Source of the DNA: Paracoccus liaowanqingii
GTDB lineage: Bacteria > Pseudomonadota > Alphaproteobacteria > Rhodobacterales > Rhodobacteraceae
Direction: 5' to 3'
Length of the DNA: 64,000 nucleotides
NCBI RefSeq assembly: GCF_004683865.2
Contig: NZ_CP038439.1
Span: forward strand, 2,730,001-2,794,000
In this document: piece after piece, positions 37,100 to 45,846 of the stretch
Layout of the letters: every line of letters begins with the position of its first letter
Numbering within the stretch: position 1 is the first letter of the stretch
Made by a program: the position numbers and the translations under genes
Notes under the pieces: generated by a model
Databases searched by the model: none
Seen by the model: the letters and a program-made list of their open reading frames with translations, nothing else
Told to the model about the DNA's origin: nothing

Positions 37100-37843
37100 T
37101 CAGCGCAGGATCGGGGGGCCCTTGGGCCGGGGCGCGGGTTCCTCGGGCGGAGGCAGGGCCAGATCGAAGAGCAGCGCGCCGGGGGGCGGCGGGGTCTCGG
37201 CAAAGCTGATGTCGACGCCACCGGGCTGCGGGGGCAGGAAGGCCAGCGCCTCGGACAGGGCCTTGGCGATGGCGGGCTGGCGGTCGACGGGCGCGCCCGC
37301 GATCAGCAGCAGATGCCCGCGATCCGCGCCGCCCGCGGCCCGGCTGCCGACCAGCGCGGCCCCCGCGATCAGCCCGCGCAGATCGGCCAGGCGTTCGGCC
37401 AGCGGCAGGCCCAGCACCCCGGCCACATCGGCGTCGGGCGCGGTCAGGCGCAGATGCGCCTCGCCCGTCTCGGGGGCGGCCTGAAGGGCGCCGGTCAGCC
37501 AGTCCAGCATCGTGGCGTCCAGCAGCATCTCGGACGGGTGGCCGGGATTGACCAGCAGCCCCGCCCCGTCGGCCTTCAGCAGCCCCGCCAGCACCCGCCC
37601 CGGCAGGGCGGCATAGGCCACGACCTGGCCGAAGAAATCGGCCAGCCGGTCCTCGCCGTCGCAGGCCAAGGCCACGCGCGCGCCGTCCAGATCGAAGATC
37701 TGCAATTCGACCGCGTCATGGACCGGCTCGCGCAGCAGGGCCACCGACAGTTCGGTATCGGCCAGCCGCGACAGCATCCGCGCGCGCTGCGGCGCGTCGG
37801 CGTCGTGAAAGGGAACCGGGGCAAGATCGTCCAGCGCGCTCAT
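37100..37843 (-). CDS. SseB family protein
   Basis: A 247-residue soluble protein with an N-terminal SseB-type domain (PVHDAVELQIFDLDGARVALACDG, then AYAALPGRVLAGLL and VNPGHPSEMLLD) and a second related domain near the C terminus. The tail is proline-rich. SseB proteins in enterobacteria are loosely tied to serine/sulfur metabolism or type III secretion; here the role is unknown. The start is ATG 37843. It is upstream of pcs on the same strand and diverges from the serine hydrolase gene. Confidence 0.8.
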   Translation of the reverse strand: MSALDDLAPVPFHDADAPQRARMLSRLADTELSVALLREPVHDAVELQIFDLDGARVALACDGEDRLADFFGQVVAYAALPGRVLAGLLKADGAGLLVNPGHPSEMLLDATMLDWLTGALQAAPETGEAHLRLTAPDADVAGVLGLPLAERLADLRGLIAGAALVGSRAAGGADRGHLLLIAGAPVDRQPAIAKALSEALAFLPPQPGGVDISFAETPPPPGALLFDLALPPPEEPAPRPKGPPILR

Positions 37844-37945
37844 GTCGGGGGCCTTTCGGGGCAGGGACCGGACCTGCGTAATGGTCGCACCCGTCCCACG
37901 CAAGCGTGATTGCCCCTGCCGGTCAAGGCGCCGCATAGTGCGGCC

Positions 37946-38959
37946 ATGAAACGCCGCACCCTGATCCTGACCGCCGCCGCCGCCCTTCCCCTGCTGGCCG
38001 CCCCCCGCATCGCGCAGGCTTCCCTGCAGCCCCTGCTGGCCGAGGCCCGCGGGCTTGCGCCGCTGCGCGCCATCGCGCTGTGGCGCGACGATGGCGGCCA
38101 GGGGTCGGAACTGGCGGCCGAGGGCTATCACGGCTTCACCCCCGACAGCCCCACGAACATCAAGTCGGCCTCGAAATCCGTGGTCTCGGCGCTGACCGGC
38201 ATCGCCATCGGGCAGGGCCTGCTGGAGGGCGCGGACCAGCCCATCGCGCCTTTGCTGCGCGCCGACCTGCCGGCCGATCCCGATCCCCGGCTGGCCCGCG
38301 TCACCCTGGGCAACCTGCTGTCCATGCAGGCCGGGCTGGAGCGTCAGTCGGGCCAGAACTATGGCCGATGGGTCAACAGCCCCAACTGGGTGCGCAGCGC
38401 GCTGGCCGCCCCGTTCACGCAGGATCCGGGCACGCGGATGCAGTATTCGACCGCCTCGACCCATCTGGTCGCGGCGATCCTGACCCGCGTGACCGGGCAG
38501 CCGCTTCTGGACGTGGCGGGCGACTGGCTGGGACCGATCCCCGGGTTCCGCATCACCGGATGGGACCGCGATCCGCAAGGCATCTATCTGGGCGGCAACC
38601 AGATGGCGATGACCACCCGGTCGCTGCTGGCCTTCGGGGCGATGTATGCGCGGGGCGGCCAGGCGGGCGGGCGCCAGATCGTGCCCGGCCCTTGGATCGC
38701 GCAAAGCTGGCAGCGCCGCACCTCCAGCATCTTCAGCGGGCAGGGCTATGGCTATGGCTGGTTCCTGGGCCAGATGGCCGGACGCGAGGTCCGCTATGGC
38801 TGGGGCTATGGCGGGCAGATGGTCTATGTCTTCCCCGCGACGCGCCGCCAGCGCGCGCTGGCCATGGCGATGACCTCGGATCCGGACCTGCCCTCGGGCC
38901 GGACCGGGCATCGCGACGACCTGCACCGGATGGCGGAACGGCTGGCGGCGGCGGCCTGA
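37946..38959 (+). CDS. Serine hydrolase, beta-lactamase/penicillin-binding family (class C-like)
   Basis: A 337-residue secreted or periplasmic hydrolase. The signal peptide begins KRRTLILTAAAALPLLAAP; the paired arginines could allow Tat export. The nucleophile motif is SASK (IKSASKSVVS) and the second motif is YST in MQYSTAST, where Y-x-N is usual. A GWGYGG segment near the C terminus stands where the KTG triad would be. It may be an esterase or D-aminopeptidase rather than a true beta-lactamase. ATG 37946 is the first good start after the non-coding gap. Confidence 0.87.
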   Translation: MKRRTLILTAAAALPLLAAPRIAQASLQPLLAEARGLAPLRAIALWRDDGGQGSELAAEGYHGFTPDSPTNIKSASKSVVSALTGIAIGQGLLEGADQPIAPLLRADLPADPDPRLARVTLGNLLSMQAGLERQSGQNYGRWVNSPNWVRSALAAPFTQDPGTRMQYSTASTHLVAAILTRVTGQPLLDVAGDWLGPIPGFRITGWDRDPQGIYLGGNQMAMTTRSLLAFGAMYARGGQAGGRQIVPGPWIAQSWQRRTSSIFSGQGYGYGWFLGQMAGREVRYGWGYGGQMVYVFPATRRQRALAMAMTSDPDLPSGRTGHRDDLHRMAERLAAAA

Positions 38960-38983
38960 GACAGGCCCCGCGCCGCCCCGTCG

Positions 38984-39433
38984 TCAGTCGATGAAGTCGC
39001 CTGCCTGGAAATTGCCCAGGTTTCCGAACAGCTGCCCGATCAGCGAGATCTCGGTCACGCTGCCATCGGTCACGCGGCGCGACAGGGTCACGACGCGGCC
39101 CCGCTCCAGCCCGAAGGTCTCGACATTGCTGACCACGCCGGTGGGCGCGAACGAGATCGCCACGACGCTGCGGTCGATCTCTTCCGAGGCGGCGGGGCCC
39201 ATACGGCGCCAGCGCGACCCGACATAGTACCAGCCGGATCCGGTCAGCAGCCCCTGCGCCGAGGGGCGTCCGATCAGCGCGGGCAGGTCGTCGACGGTGG
39301 TCTGGCCGGGCACCACCTGCGCCAGATCCAGCGCGGGGGGCACGTAGCCGTGGTTGCGATAGATGGGTGCGCAGGCGGCAAGCCCGAGGACAGCCAGAAT
39401 CGCCAGTGTCATCAGGGTCCTGATGGCGGTCAT
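38984..39433 (-). CDS. bamE: Outer membrane protein assembly factor BamE
   Basis: A 149-residue lipoprotein. The lipobox is LAAC at about residues 18-21 after a hydrophobic signal, so it should be anchored in the outer membrane. The SmpA/OmlA domain follows, with VVPGQTTVDDLPALIGRPS, a G-W-Y-Y-V-G-S strand and the segment GVVSNVETFGLERG. BamE stabilises the BamA machine that folds outer-membrane proteins. It diverges from the yceD-rpmF-plsX-fabH genes with a 132-base gap, a conserved arrangement in alphaproteobacteria. Confidence 0.92.
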   Translation of the reverse strand: MTAIRTLMTLAILAVLGLAACAPIYRNHGYVPPALDLAQVVPGQTTVDDLPALIGRPSAQGLLTGSGWYYVGSRWRRMGPAASEEIDRSVVAISFAPTGVVSNVETFGLERGRVVTLSRRVTDGSVTEISLIGQLFGNLGNFQAGDFID

Positions 39434-39565
39434 GGGCGGGTTCCCTCCTTGGGGCGGTTGACGCGGCCCGCCCTGCCTAGCAAACTCGGGCACCCTGCTC
39501 AAGAATATCAATCCGCGGGCCCGCGCCCCTGCCCTTCCCCCGCGCCCGACAGACAAAAGGCCTTC

Positions 39566-40099
39566 ATGACCGATCCCGACAAGCATCCGCAGCGCCTGCG
39601 CGTCGCGCATCTGAACCCCAATGCGGCCACCCCCTTCCATCTGCGCCCGGCAGAGGAGGTCCGCGCCGCCATCGCCGCAGAGCTCGGGCTGGATGCCCTG
39701 TCCCGCCTGGACTTCGCGGGCCAGCTGCGCGGGCACGGCACCGATGGCTGGCTGCTGACCGGGACGCTGACCGCCCGCGTGACCCAGCCCTGCGTGGTGA
39801 CGCTGAAGCCGGTGAAGAGCGACATCACCGATCAGGTGCGCATCCAGTTCACCCCGCATCTGGGCCAGCCCGAGGGCGACGAGGTCGAGATGCCCGACGA
39901 GACGCTGGAGCCCCTGGGCAATTTCATCGACCTCAGCGCGATCATGGTCGAGGCGCTGTCGCTGGCCCTGCCGGAATATCCCCGTGCCAAGGGCGCCGCG
40001 CTGACCGCCGCCGCCCCGCCGCCCGAGGATGCGGGCGACACCCGCCGCCCCTTCGCGGGCCTGGACAAGCTGCTGGGCGACAAGCCGCGCGAATCCTGA
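39566..40099 (+). CDS. yceD: YceD family protein (DUF177)
   Basis: A 177-residue DUF177 protein. The conserved core is visible as GTLTARVTQPCVVTLKPV and the tail block RRPFAGLDKLLGDK. YceD-type proteins are linked to 23S rRNA accumulation and lie upstream of rpmF and plsX in many bacteria, as here. The ATG at 39566 follows AAAAGG. The 234-base gap before rpmF is long, so rpmF may have its own promoter. Confidence 0.9.
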   Translation: MTDPDKHPQRLRVAHLNPNAATPFHLRPAEEVRAAIAAELGLDALSRLDFAGQLRGHGTDGWLLTGTLTARVTQPCVVTLKPVKSDITDQVRIQFTPHLGQPEGDEVEMPDETLEPLGNFIDLSAIMVEALSLALPEYPRAKGAALTAAAPPPEDAGDTRRPFAGLDKLLGDKPRES

Positions 40100-40333
40100 C
40101 CCCCGCCCGGCCCACCCGCCGGCCGGGGAAAGCCCCGCAAGGGATGCATCCGTGCCGCACATGGCCGAAAATCGTGCCGGTGCAGGGCCAGAGGCGGTGC
40201 ATTTCGCGCAACTGCCGGGCCTAGAGGGCTTGCGGGCCGGGAAGTGATCGCGTATCTGCGCGGTTCATTTACGAATTCAAATCCTGGATGCATCGGCGTT
40301 GCGGCGCGGCATCCCTTTACATCAGGTGGTGAC

Positions 40334-40540
40334 ATGGCTGTCCCTCAGAATCGCGTAACCCGGTCCAAGCGCAACATGCGCCGTGCGCATGACGCGCTGG
40401 TCGCGGGCAACCCGAACGAATGCTCGAACTGCGGCGAGCTGAAGCGCCCGCATCACGTCTGCCCGTCCTGCGGCCACTATGCCGACCGCGAAGTGATCGC
40501 GCAGGCGACCGAGGTTGACCTGGACGACGACGCGGCCTGA
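40334..40540 (+). CDS. rpmF: 50S ribosomal protein L32
   Basis: A 68-residue L32. The N terminus [19 protein letters not shown] is diagnostic, and the four-cysteine zinc ribbon is intact (CSNCGE and CPSCGH). The start ATG 40334 has GGTGG upstream. plsX begins 21 bases after its stop, the common rpmF-plsX-fabH arrangement that ties ribosome and fatty acid synthesis. Confidence 0.97.
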   Translation: MAVPQNRVTRSKRNMRRAHDALVAGNPNECSNCGELKRPHHVCPSCGHYADREVIAQATEVDLDDDAA

Positions 40541-40561
40541 TTTGGTCCGCAGCGCGTCCTG

Positions 40562-41671
40562 ATGACCGTTTCCTCCGCGAGCACGCCGGCACCGCGCGCC
40601 CCTGACACCGGGGGCAGCGTGGTGATATCGGTTGATGCCATGGGTGGTGATCGCGGCCCCTCGGTCGTGGTCGCGGGCATGGCCGAAAGCGCCGAGAAGA
40701 ACCCCGAGATCCGCTTCATCGTCCATGGCGATCAGGAGCAGCTGACGGGTCTGATCGCGCGCCGCAAGGTTCTGGCCGGCCGCTGCGACATCCGCCATGC
40801 GGGCGGCGTCGTCACCATGCACGACAAGCCCAGCCAGATCATCCGCAAGGGCGAGGGCACGTCCATGTGGTCCGCCGTCGAATCGGTCAAGCAGGGCGAG
40901 GCGCAGGTCGCGGTCTCCTGCGGGAACACCGGGGCGCTGATGGCGCTGTCGATGCTGCGCCTGCGCAAGCTGCCGGGCGTGAACCGCCCCGCCATCGCCT
41001 GCCTGTGGCCCTCGCGCAGCCCGCAGGGCTTCAACATCATGCTGGACGTGGGCGCCGACATCCGCGCCGATGCGCATGACCTGCTGCAATACGCGCTGAT
41101 GGGCGCCTCCTACGCCCGCAACGGCCTGGGGGTCGAGATGCCCCGCGTCGGCCTGCTGAACGTGGGCACCGAGGAACACAAGGGCCGCGCCGAGCTGAAG
41201 CAGGCCCACGAGATGATCGAGCAGGCCGCACCCGGCAGCTTCACCTATGTGGGCTTCGTCGAGGGCGGCGATCTGCCCTCCGACCGCGTGGATGTGATCG
41301 TGACCGACGGGTTTACCGGCAATGTCGCCTTGAAGACCGGCGAAGGCACCGCCAAGCTGGTCGGAGATTTTCTCAAGGACGCCTTCTCGAACTCGATCAT
41401 GTCGAAATTCGCGGCGGTGCTGGCCATGACCTCGCTGAAACGTCTCCAGAAACGCATCGACCCCCGCCGGGTGAACGGCGGGATCTTCCTGGGGTTGAAC
41501 GGCACGGTCGTGAAATCGCACGGCTCGGCCGATGCGACCGGCGTGTCGGCAGCCATCAAGCTGGCCTTCACGCTGGCCAAGTCGGGCTTCCAGGACCGCC
41601 TGGCCGCCCGCGTGGCGCAGGGGGCGGTGGCCGCCTCGGTCAGTGCCGCCGAGGCCGGAGAGGCGTCGTGA
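40562..41671 (+). CDS. plsX: Phosphate acyltransferase PlsX
   Basis: A 369-residue acyl-ACP:phosphate acyltransferase that makes acyl-phosphate for phosphatidic acid synthesis. The family start VISVDAMGGDRGPSVVV and the blocks GNTGALMALS, LPGVNRPAIACLWPS and DGFTGNVALKTGEG are visible. The N terminus has an extra about 18 residues before that start, so a downstream start is possible. It follows rpmF closely, and its TGA overlaps the fabH start as GTGATG, so both are probably coupled. Confidence 0.96.
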   Translation: MTVSSASTPAPRAPDTGGSVVISVDAMGGDRGPSVVVAGMAESAEKNPEIRFIVHGDQEQLTGLIARRKVLAGRCDIRHAGGVVTMHDKPSQIIRKGEGTSMWSAVESVKQGEAQVAVSCGNTGALMALSMLRLRKLPGVNRPAIACLWPSRSPQGFNIMLDVGADIRADAHDLLQYALMGASYARNGLGVEMPRVGLLNVGTEEHKGRAELKQAHEMIEQAAPGSFTYVGFVEGGDLPSDRVDVIVTDGFTGNVALKTGEGTAKLVGDFLKDAFSNSIMSKFAAVLAMTSLKRLQKRIDPRRVNGGIFLGLNGTVVKSHGSADATGVSAAIKLAFTLAKSGFQDRLAARVAQGAVAASVSAAEAGEAS

Positions 41672-42642
41672 TGCGCCGCGCGATCATCCGGGGCACCGGG
41701 CACTACCTGCCCGAGCGCATCGTCGAGAACAGCTGGTTCGAGGACAAGCTGGAGACCTCGGACGAATGGATCCGGTCCCGCACCGGGATCGAACGCCGCC
41801 ATTTCGCCGCCGAGGGCCAGACGACCAGCGACCTGGGCATCCGGGCCGCCCGGGCCGCGCTGGAGCGCGCCGGGATGGCGATCGGCGACATCGACGGGAT
41901 CATCCTGGCGACCTCGACCCCCGATTTCACCTTTCCCGCCACCGCCACCATCGTGCAGGCGGGCCTGGGCATGTCGCGGGGCTTCGCCTTCGACGTGCAG
42001 GCCGTCTGCGCGGGCTTCGTCTTCGCGCTGGCCAATGCCGATGCGATGATCCGCGCGGGCCAGGCCGACCGCATCCTGGTGATCGGGGCCGAGACCTTCT
42101 CGCGCATCATGGACTGGACCGACCGGGGCACCTGCGTGCTGTTCGGCGACGGTGCCGGCGCCGTGGTGCTGGAGGCGCAGGACGGCGCCGGGACCAATGA
42201 CGACCGGGGCATCCTGGCCTCGGACCTGAACAGCGACGGCAAGTATCGCGAGCTGCTTTATGTCGATGGCGGCGTCTCGGCCACCGGCACCGTGGGCAAG
42301 CTGCGCATGCAGGGCAATCTGGTCTTCCGCCACGCGGTCGAGAAGCTGGCCAGCACCGCAGATACCGCCTTGGGCCGGGCCGGTCTGACGGGGGCGGATG
42401 TGGACTGGCTGGTGCCGCATCAGGCCAACCTGCGCATCATCTCGGCCACCGCCCAGAAGATGGGGCTGCCGCTGGACAAGGTCGTGCTGACCGTGGCCGA
42501 TCACGGCAACACCTCGGCCGCCTCGATCCCGCTGGCGCTGTCGGTGGCCGACGGTGCCGGGCGCTTTGCCCTAGGGCAGGTGCTGCTGACCGAGGCCATC
42601 GGCGGCGGGTTGAGCTGGGGCGCGGTCGTCCTGCGCTGGTAG
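41671..42642 (+). CDS. fabH: 3-oxoacyl-[acyl-carrier-protein] synthase III
   Basis: A 323-residue KAS III that condenses acetyl-CoA with malonyl-ACP to begin fatty acid synthesis. The catalytic triad is visible: Cys in AVCAGFVF, His in VPHQANLRI and Asn in DHGNTSAAS. ATG 41671, just after GTG 41668, is taken as the start with GGAGAGG as the ribosome site. The gene ends directly at a copy of the dispersed repeat. It completes the yceD-rpmF-plsX-fabH block. Confidence 0.97.
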   Translation: MRRAIIRGTGHYLPERIVENSWFEDKLETSDEWIRSRTGIERRHFAAEGQTTSDLGIRAARAALERAGMAIGDIDGIILATSTPDFTFPATATIVQAGLGMSRGFAFDVQAVCAGFVFALANADAMIRAGQADRILVIGAETFSRIMDWTDRGTCVLFGDGAGAVVLEAQDGAGTNDDRGILASDLNSDGKYRELLYVDGGVSATGTVGKLRMQGNLVFRHAVEKLASTADTALGRAGLTGADVDWLVPHQANLRIISATAQKMGLPLDKVVLTVADHGNTSAASIPLALSVADGAGRFALGQVLLTEAIGGGLSWGAVVLRW

Positions 42643-42700
42643 GGGGGCGCTGCCCCCCGTCCTGTCGGACTCCCCCCGGGATATTTTCCCCAAGATGAAG
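42642..42700 (+). repeat. Dispersed GC-rich palindromic repeat, copy D
   Basis: GGGGGGCGCTGCCCCCC, then CCTGTCGGACT, then CCCCCCGGGATATTTTCC and CCAAGATGAAG. It starts at the last base of the fabH stop and ends at the convergent zinc-finger gene. It is one of the most complete copies. Confidence 0.85.
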
Positions 42701-42707
42701 CCGAAGC

Positions 42708-42986
42708 CTATTTCAGCAGGGCATCCTTGCTGGCGCGCCGGTTCGGGCCGCCCGCGGGGCGGCGGCTGTGGTCATGGCCGGACTGGCAGGCCACGCAGAG
42801 CTTGACCCCGGGCTGGGCCATGCGGCGCGCCTCGGGGATCGGCTCGTCGCATTCGGCGCAATGCTTCGCGCTGTCGCCCTGCGCCGCGCGGCGGGCGGCC
42901 GCCTGACGGGCCCGGGCGATGGCCTCGGCCGTGCTGATCTCGATCTGGTCGTTCACCGCGTCGTCGCGGGCCCATCCACCTGCCAT
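42708..42986 (-). CDS. TraR/DksA-type zinc finger protein
   Basis: A 92-residue protein with a four-cysteine zinc finger, CAECDEPIPEARR followed by CVACQ, of the TraR/DksA (YbiI-like) type. The N-terminal half is helical and alanine-rich (TAEAIARARQAAARRAAQG). Lacking the long coiled-coil of full DksA, it may still bind the RNA polymerase secondary channel or DNA. ATG 42986 is used. It lies convergent to fabH across a dispersed repeat and diverges from ihfA. Confidence 0.88.
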   Translation of the reverse strand: MAGGWARDDAVNDQIEISTAEAIARARQAAARRAAQGDSAKHCAECDEPIPEARRMAQPGVKLCVACQSGHDHSRRPAGGPNRRASKDALLK

Positions 42987-43218
42987 CCGGCCCTCCTGTC
43001 ATAGTCATCCACCGGTCCAAGATGGGGACGATGCGCTGCAATGCAAATGGGCAGACCCTGTCGGTCCGGCGCGGGCGGGTGCCCGTCAGGGTTGTGCGGA
43101 TGGGCGGATTGCCGTCGCTTTGATCGGGACAAGTATCGGACGGGGAACGATTTCCCCGCCTTCTCGTTGACAGGCAACGCAAATCGAACCATCTTCCCCC
43201 CATTCAGAAGGATCGACC

Positions 43219-43521
43219 ATGGGCGACAAGACCTTGACCCGAATGGACCTTGCCGAGGCGGTCTTCCGCGATGTCGGCCTGTCCCGTCACGAATCCGCGC
43301 AACTGGTCGAAAGCGTGCTGGACCACATCTCGGACGCGCTTGTCCGGGGGGAGCAGGTCAAGATCTCGTCCTTCGGGACGTTTTCGGTGCGTGACAAGAA
43401 CGAACGGATCGGCCGCAACCCCAAGACCGGGGAAGAGGTGCCGATCACGCCTCGCCGCGTGCTGTCCTTCCGGCCCTCGCACCTGATGAAGGATCGCGTG
43501 GCGGCCGGAAACAAGCGATAG
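43219..43521 (+). CDS. ihfA: Integration host factor subunit alpha
   Basis: A 100-residue HU/IHF-family DNA-bending protein. The sequence [20 protein letters not shown] and the DNA-binding arm [20 protein letters not shown] identify the alpha subunit. It pairs with IhfB, encoded elsewhere, to bend DNA at specific sites. ATG 43219 has AGAAGGA upstream. The MerR gene starts 15 bases after it, an arrangement common in alphaproteobacteria. Confidence 0.96.
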   Translation: MGDKTLTRMDLAEAVFRDVGLSRHESAQLVESVLDHISDALVRGEQVKISSFGTFSVRDKNERIGRNPKTGEEVPITPRRVLSFRPSHLMKDRVAAGNKR

Positions 43522-43536
43522 GCGCGTCGCGGCAGG

Positions 43537-44097
43537 ATGGCCAAGGGCGCAGAGGCATTCCGGTCGATCGGCGAGGCGGCGGTGCTGATCGGCGTCGCGC
43601 CGCATGTCCTGCGCTACTGGGAGACGCAGTTCGCCGCCCTCAAGCCGATGAAGCGACCCGACGGGCGGCGTTATTACCGCCCCGCCGATCTGGATCTGGC
43701 GGCCGGGATCTGCGCGTTGCTGCGCGATGACGGGCTGACGATCCGGGGCGCGCGCAAGCTGATCGACCAGGATCGGGGCGAGAGCGTGCGCAGGCGCGGC
43801 GCGGCCCATCTGGCGGCGCTGGCCGCCGCCGCATCCGCCATGCCCCCCCTGCCCGATCCGGCGCCCCATGCCGAGGAGATGCCCCCCATGTCCGACAACC
43901 TGCCCCTGCCGCCTGCCGATCCCGCGCCGGCCCCCCTGTTCCCTGACCTGGACCGGGCCCACCGGCATGCCGTCTGGCTGGCGCGGCTGACCCAGGTCAC
44001 CCGGCATCTGCAGCAGATCACGCCCGCCGATCCGCGCTGGCCGGGGGTGCGGCCGGTCGCGCTGCGGCTTGGTCAGGCGATGTTGCAGCTTGCCTGA
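43537..44097 (+). CDS. MerR family transcriptional regulator
   Basis: A 186-residue regulator. The N-terminal MerR helix-turn-helix is clear in SIGEAAVLIGVAPHVLRYWE followed by LKPMKRPDGRRYYRPAD. The middle part is an Ala/Pro-rich linker and the C-terminal part a short helical domain. No cysteines for metal sensing are seen, so the effector is unknown. ATG 43537 lies 15 bases after the ihfA stop; the pair is probably co-transcribed. The same pairing is seen in many relatives, but its role is not established to my knowledge. Confidence 0.9.
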   Translation: MAKGAEAFRSIGEAAVLIGVAPHVLRYWETQFAALKPMKRPDGRRYYRPADLDLAAGICALLRDDGLTIRGARKLIDQDRGESVRRRGAAHLAALAAAASAMPPLPDPAPHAEEMPPMSDNLPLPPADPAPAPLFPDLDRAHRHAVWLARLTQVTRHLQQITPADPRWPGVRPVALRLGQAMLQLA

Positions 44098-44138
44098 CGG
44101 GTCATTGCGATTTGGTGTCGATTTCCGCCTTGCAGCCC

Positions 44139-44167
44139 TTGTGCTGGTCCGCCGGATCGCACTATAG
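44139..44167 (+). promoter_or_regulatory. Predicted promoter of the tRNA-Pro gene
   Basis: TTGTGC (44139-44144) and CTATAG (44162-44167) are spaced 17 bases apart and end nine bases before the mature tRNA. Confidence 0.5.
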
Positions 44168-44176
44168 GGGGCTCGT

Positions 44177-44254
44177 CGGGCCGTGGCGCAGCCTGGTTAG
44201 CGCGTCCGTCTGGGGGACGGAAGGCCGAGAGTTCGAATCTCTCCGGCCCGACCA
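44177..44254 (+). tRNA. tRNA-Pro(GGG)
   Basis: A 78-nt tRNA with encoded CCA. The acceptor stem is CGGGCCG/CGGCCCG, and the anticodon stem is TCCGT/ACGGA around the loop CTGGGGG, giving anticodon GGG. The T-arm is GAGAG-TTCGAAT-CTCTC. It is followed by a terminator that ends just before dcd. Confidence 0.95.
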
Positions 44255-44258
44255 TTCC

Positions 44259-44300
44259 GAAAACGCCCATTCCCTTGCGGGGATGGGCGTTTCCCTTTTC
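44259..44300 (+). terminator. Terminator after tRNA-Pro
   Basis: AAAACGCCCAT-CCC pairs with GGGATGGGCGTTT around a short loop, with CCCTTTTCC after it. It separates the tRNA from dcd. Confidence 0.75.
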
Positions 44301-44325
44301 CCCCTTCCCTGCTGGAGAGTTCAGG

Positions 44326-45396
44326 ATGAACGGCGTTCTGCCCGACCACCGGATCCGCGACCTGATCGCCCGAGGCGCCATCCGGGCCGACCTGCCCGTC
44401 ACGCCCGAACAGATCCAGCCCGCCAGCCTGGACCTGCGCTTGGGGACCACCGCGCTGCGGCTGCGGGCCAGTTTCCTGGCGGGGCGCGGCAAGCGCATCG
44501 CGGACCGGCTGGACGATTTCTGCATGCACCGGATGGACCTGTCGGAGGGCGCCGTGCTGGAGCGCGGCTGCGTCTACCTGATCCCGCTGCAGGAGGCGAT
44601 CACCCTGCCCGCCGGGATCTCGGCCGTGGCCAACGCGAAATCCTCGACCGGGCGGCTGGACCTGCTGACCCGGCTGGTCACCGATGACGGGACCGAGTTC
44701 GACCGCCTGCCCGAGGGCTATGACGGGCCCCTCTACGCCGAGATCTGCCCGCGCAGCTTTTCCGTTCTGGTGCGTCCCGGCATGCGGCTGAACCAGCTGC
44801 GCCTGCGGCAGGGCCAGGCGGCGCTGACGGACGCGGAACTGACCGCGCTGCATGCCGAGCAGCCGCTGGTCGGCGGGGCGCCCGCGCTGATCGACCAGGG
44901 CCTGGGGTTCTCGGTGGACTTGCGCCCCGCCGCGGGCGATCTGGTGGGCTATCGGGCGCGGCCCCATAGCGGCGTGATCGACCTGGACCGCATCGGCGCC
45001 TATCCCACGACCGAGTTCTGGGACGAGCTGCGCACGACCCAAGGGCGGCTGATCCTGGACCCCGGCGCCTTCTACATCCTCGTCAGCCGCGAATCGGTGG
45101 CCATCCCCGCCGACTATGCCGCCGAGATGGCGCCCTATCTGGCCATGGTGGGCGAATTTCGCGTCCATTACGCGGGCTTCTTCGATCCGGGCTTCGGCAT
45201 CGGGGACGCGGGCGCCGGGGCGCGGGGCGTCCTGGAGGTCCGCTGCCACGAGGCGCCCTTCGTGCTGGAACACGGCCAGACGGTCGGGCGGCTGGTCTAT
45301 GAGCGGATGAGCGGCCGGCCGGAGCGGCTTTATGGCGAGGGGATCAGGTCCAACTATCAGGGCCAGGGGCTGAAGCTGGCCAAGCAGTTCGTCTGA
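44326..45396 (+). CDS. dcd: 2'-deoxycytidine 5'-triphosphate deaminase (two-domain)
   Basis: A 356-residue protein of the long dCTP deaminase family found in alphaproteobacteria, with two related dUTPase-like domains in tandem. The first holds the active-site pattern NAKSSTGRLDLLTR, and the second ends with GQTVGRLVYERM. It deaminates dCTP to dUTP to supply thymidylate synthesis. ATG 44326 follows GGAGAG. The length is nearly twice that of the E. coli enzyme, as expected for this fused form. It stands alone between tRNA-Pro and the small membrane protein gene. Confidence 0.9.
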   Translation: MNGVLPDHRIRDLIARGAIRADLPVTPEQIQPASLDLRLGTTALRLRASFLAGRGKRIADRLDDFCMHRMDLSEGAVLERGCVYLIPLQEAITLPAGISAVANAKSSTGRLDLLTRLVTDDGTEFDRLPEGYDGPLYAEICPRSFSVLVRPGMRLNQLRLRQGQAALTDAELTALHAEQPLVGGAPALIDQGLGFSVDLRPAAGDLVGYRARPHSGVIDLDRIGAYPTTEFWDELRTTQGRLILDPGAFYILVSRESVAIPADYAAEMAPYLAMVGEFRVHYAGFFDPGFGIGDAGAGARGVLEVRCHEAPFVLEHGQTVGRLVYERMSGRPERLYGEGIRSNYQGQGLKLAKQFV

Positions 45397-45494
45397 CCCT
45401 CCGCACACCCAGAGACGGCGACACCGCACGTCCCGCTTCTTTCAAGGCGCGCATCGTGGCATGATCCGTATCGTTAACGGTTCATGGTGTACAG

Positions 45495-45827
45495 ATGTTG
45501 TTAACGAACAGTCTTGTCCTGCTGTCGATCGTCACGGCGCTGACCATCGGCGGCGACTATCTCATCAAATCGGCGACGGTGCATACGGCGGGGATGGGCT
45601 CGGGCCTGTTTCTGATCGCCGTCGGCCTCTATGCGCTGTCGGCCATCGGCTGGTACTTCCTGATGCGCCACCACCCGCTGACCTGGATCGCGGTCACCTA
45701 TTCGGGGGCGACGCTGATCATGCTGACCCTGCTGGGGGTGGTCGTCTTCGGCGAGCAGATGGGGCGGCGCGACATCGCGGCGGTCGCGATGGCCCTGGGC
45801 GCGATCCTGCTGGTCGAGACGTCCTGA
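45495..45827 (+). CDS. Small four-helix membrane protein (EamA/SMR-like)
   Basis: A 110-residue protein with four predicted membrane helices (LVLLSIVTALTIGGDYLIK, GLFLIAVGLYALSAIGWYF, IAVTYSGATLIMLTLLGVVV and IAAVAMALGAILLV). It is the size of a small multidrug resistance protein or half of an EamA transporter and would work as a dimer. The conserved glutamate of EmrE helix 1 is not obvious, but an aspartate is present. Just before and across codons 2-4 there are two copies of GTTAACG, 27 bases apart. ATG 45495 is the only suitable start. Substrate unknown. Confidence 0.82.
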   Translation: MLLTNSLVLLSIVTALTIGGDYLIKSATVHTAGMGSGLFLIAVGLYALSAIGWYFLMRHHPLTWIAVTYSGATLIMLTLLGVVVFGEQMGRRDIAAVAMALGAILLVETS

Positions 45828-45846
45828 CCGGCCACCGCCCAAACCG

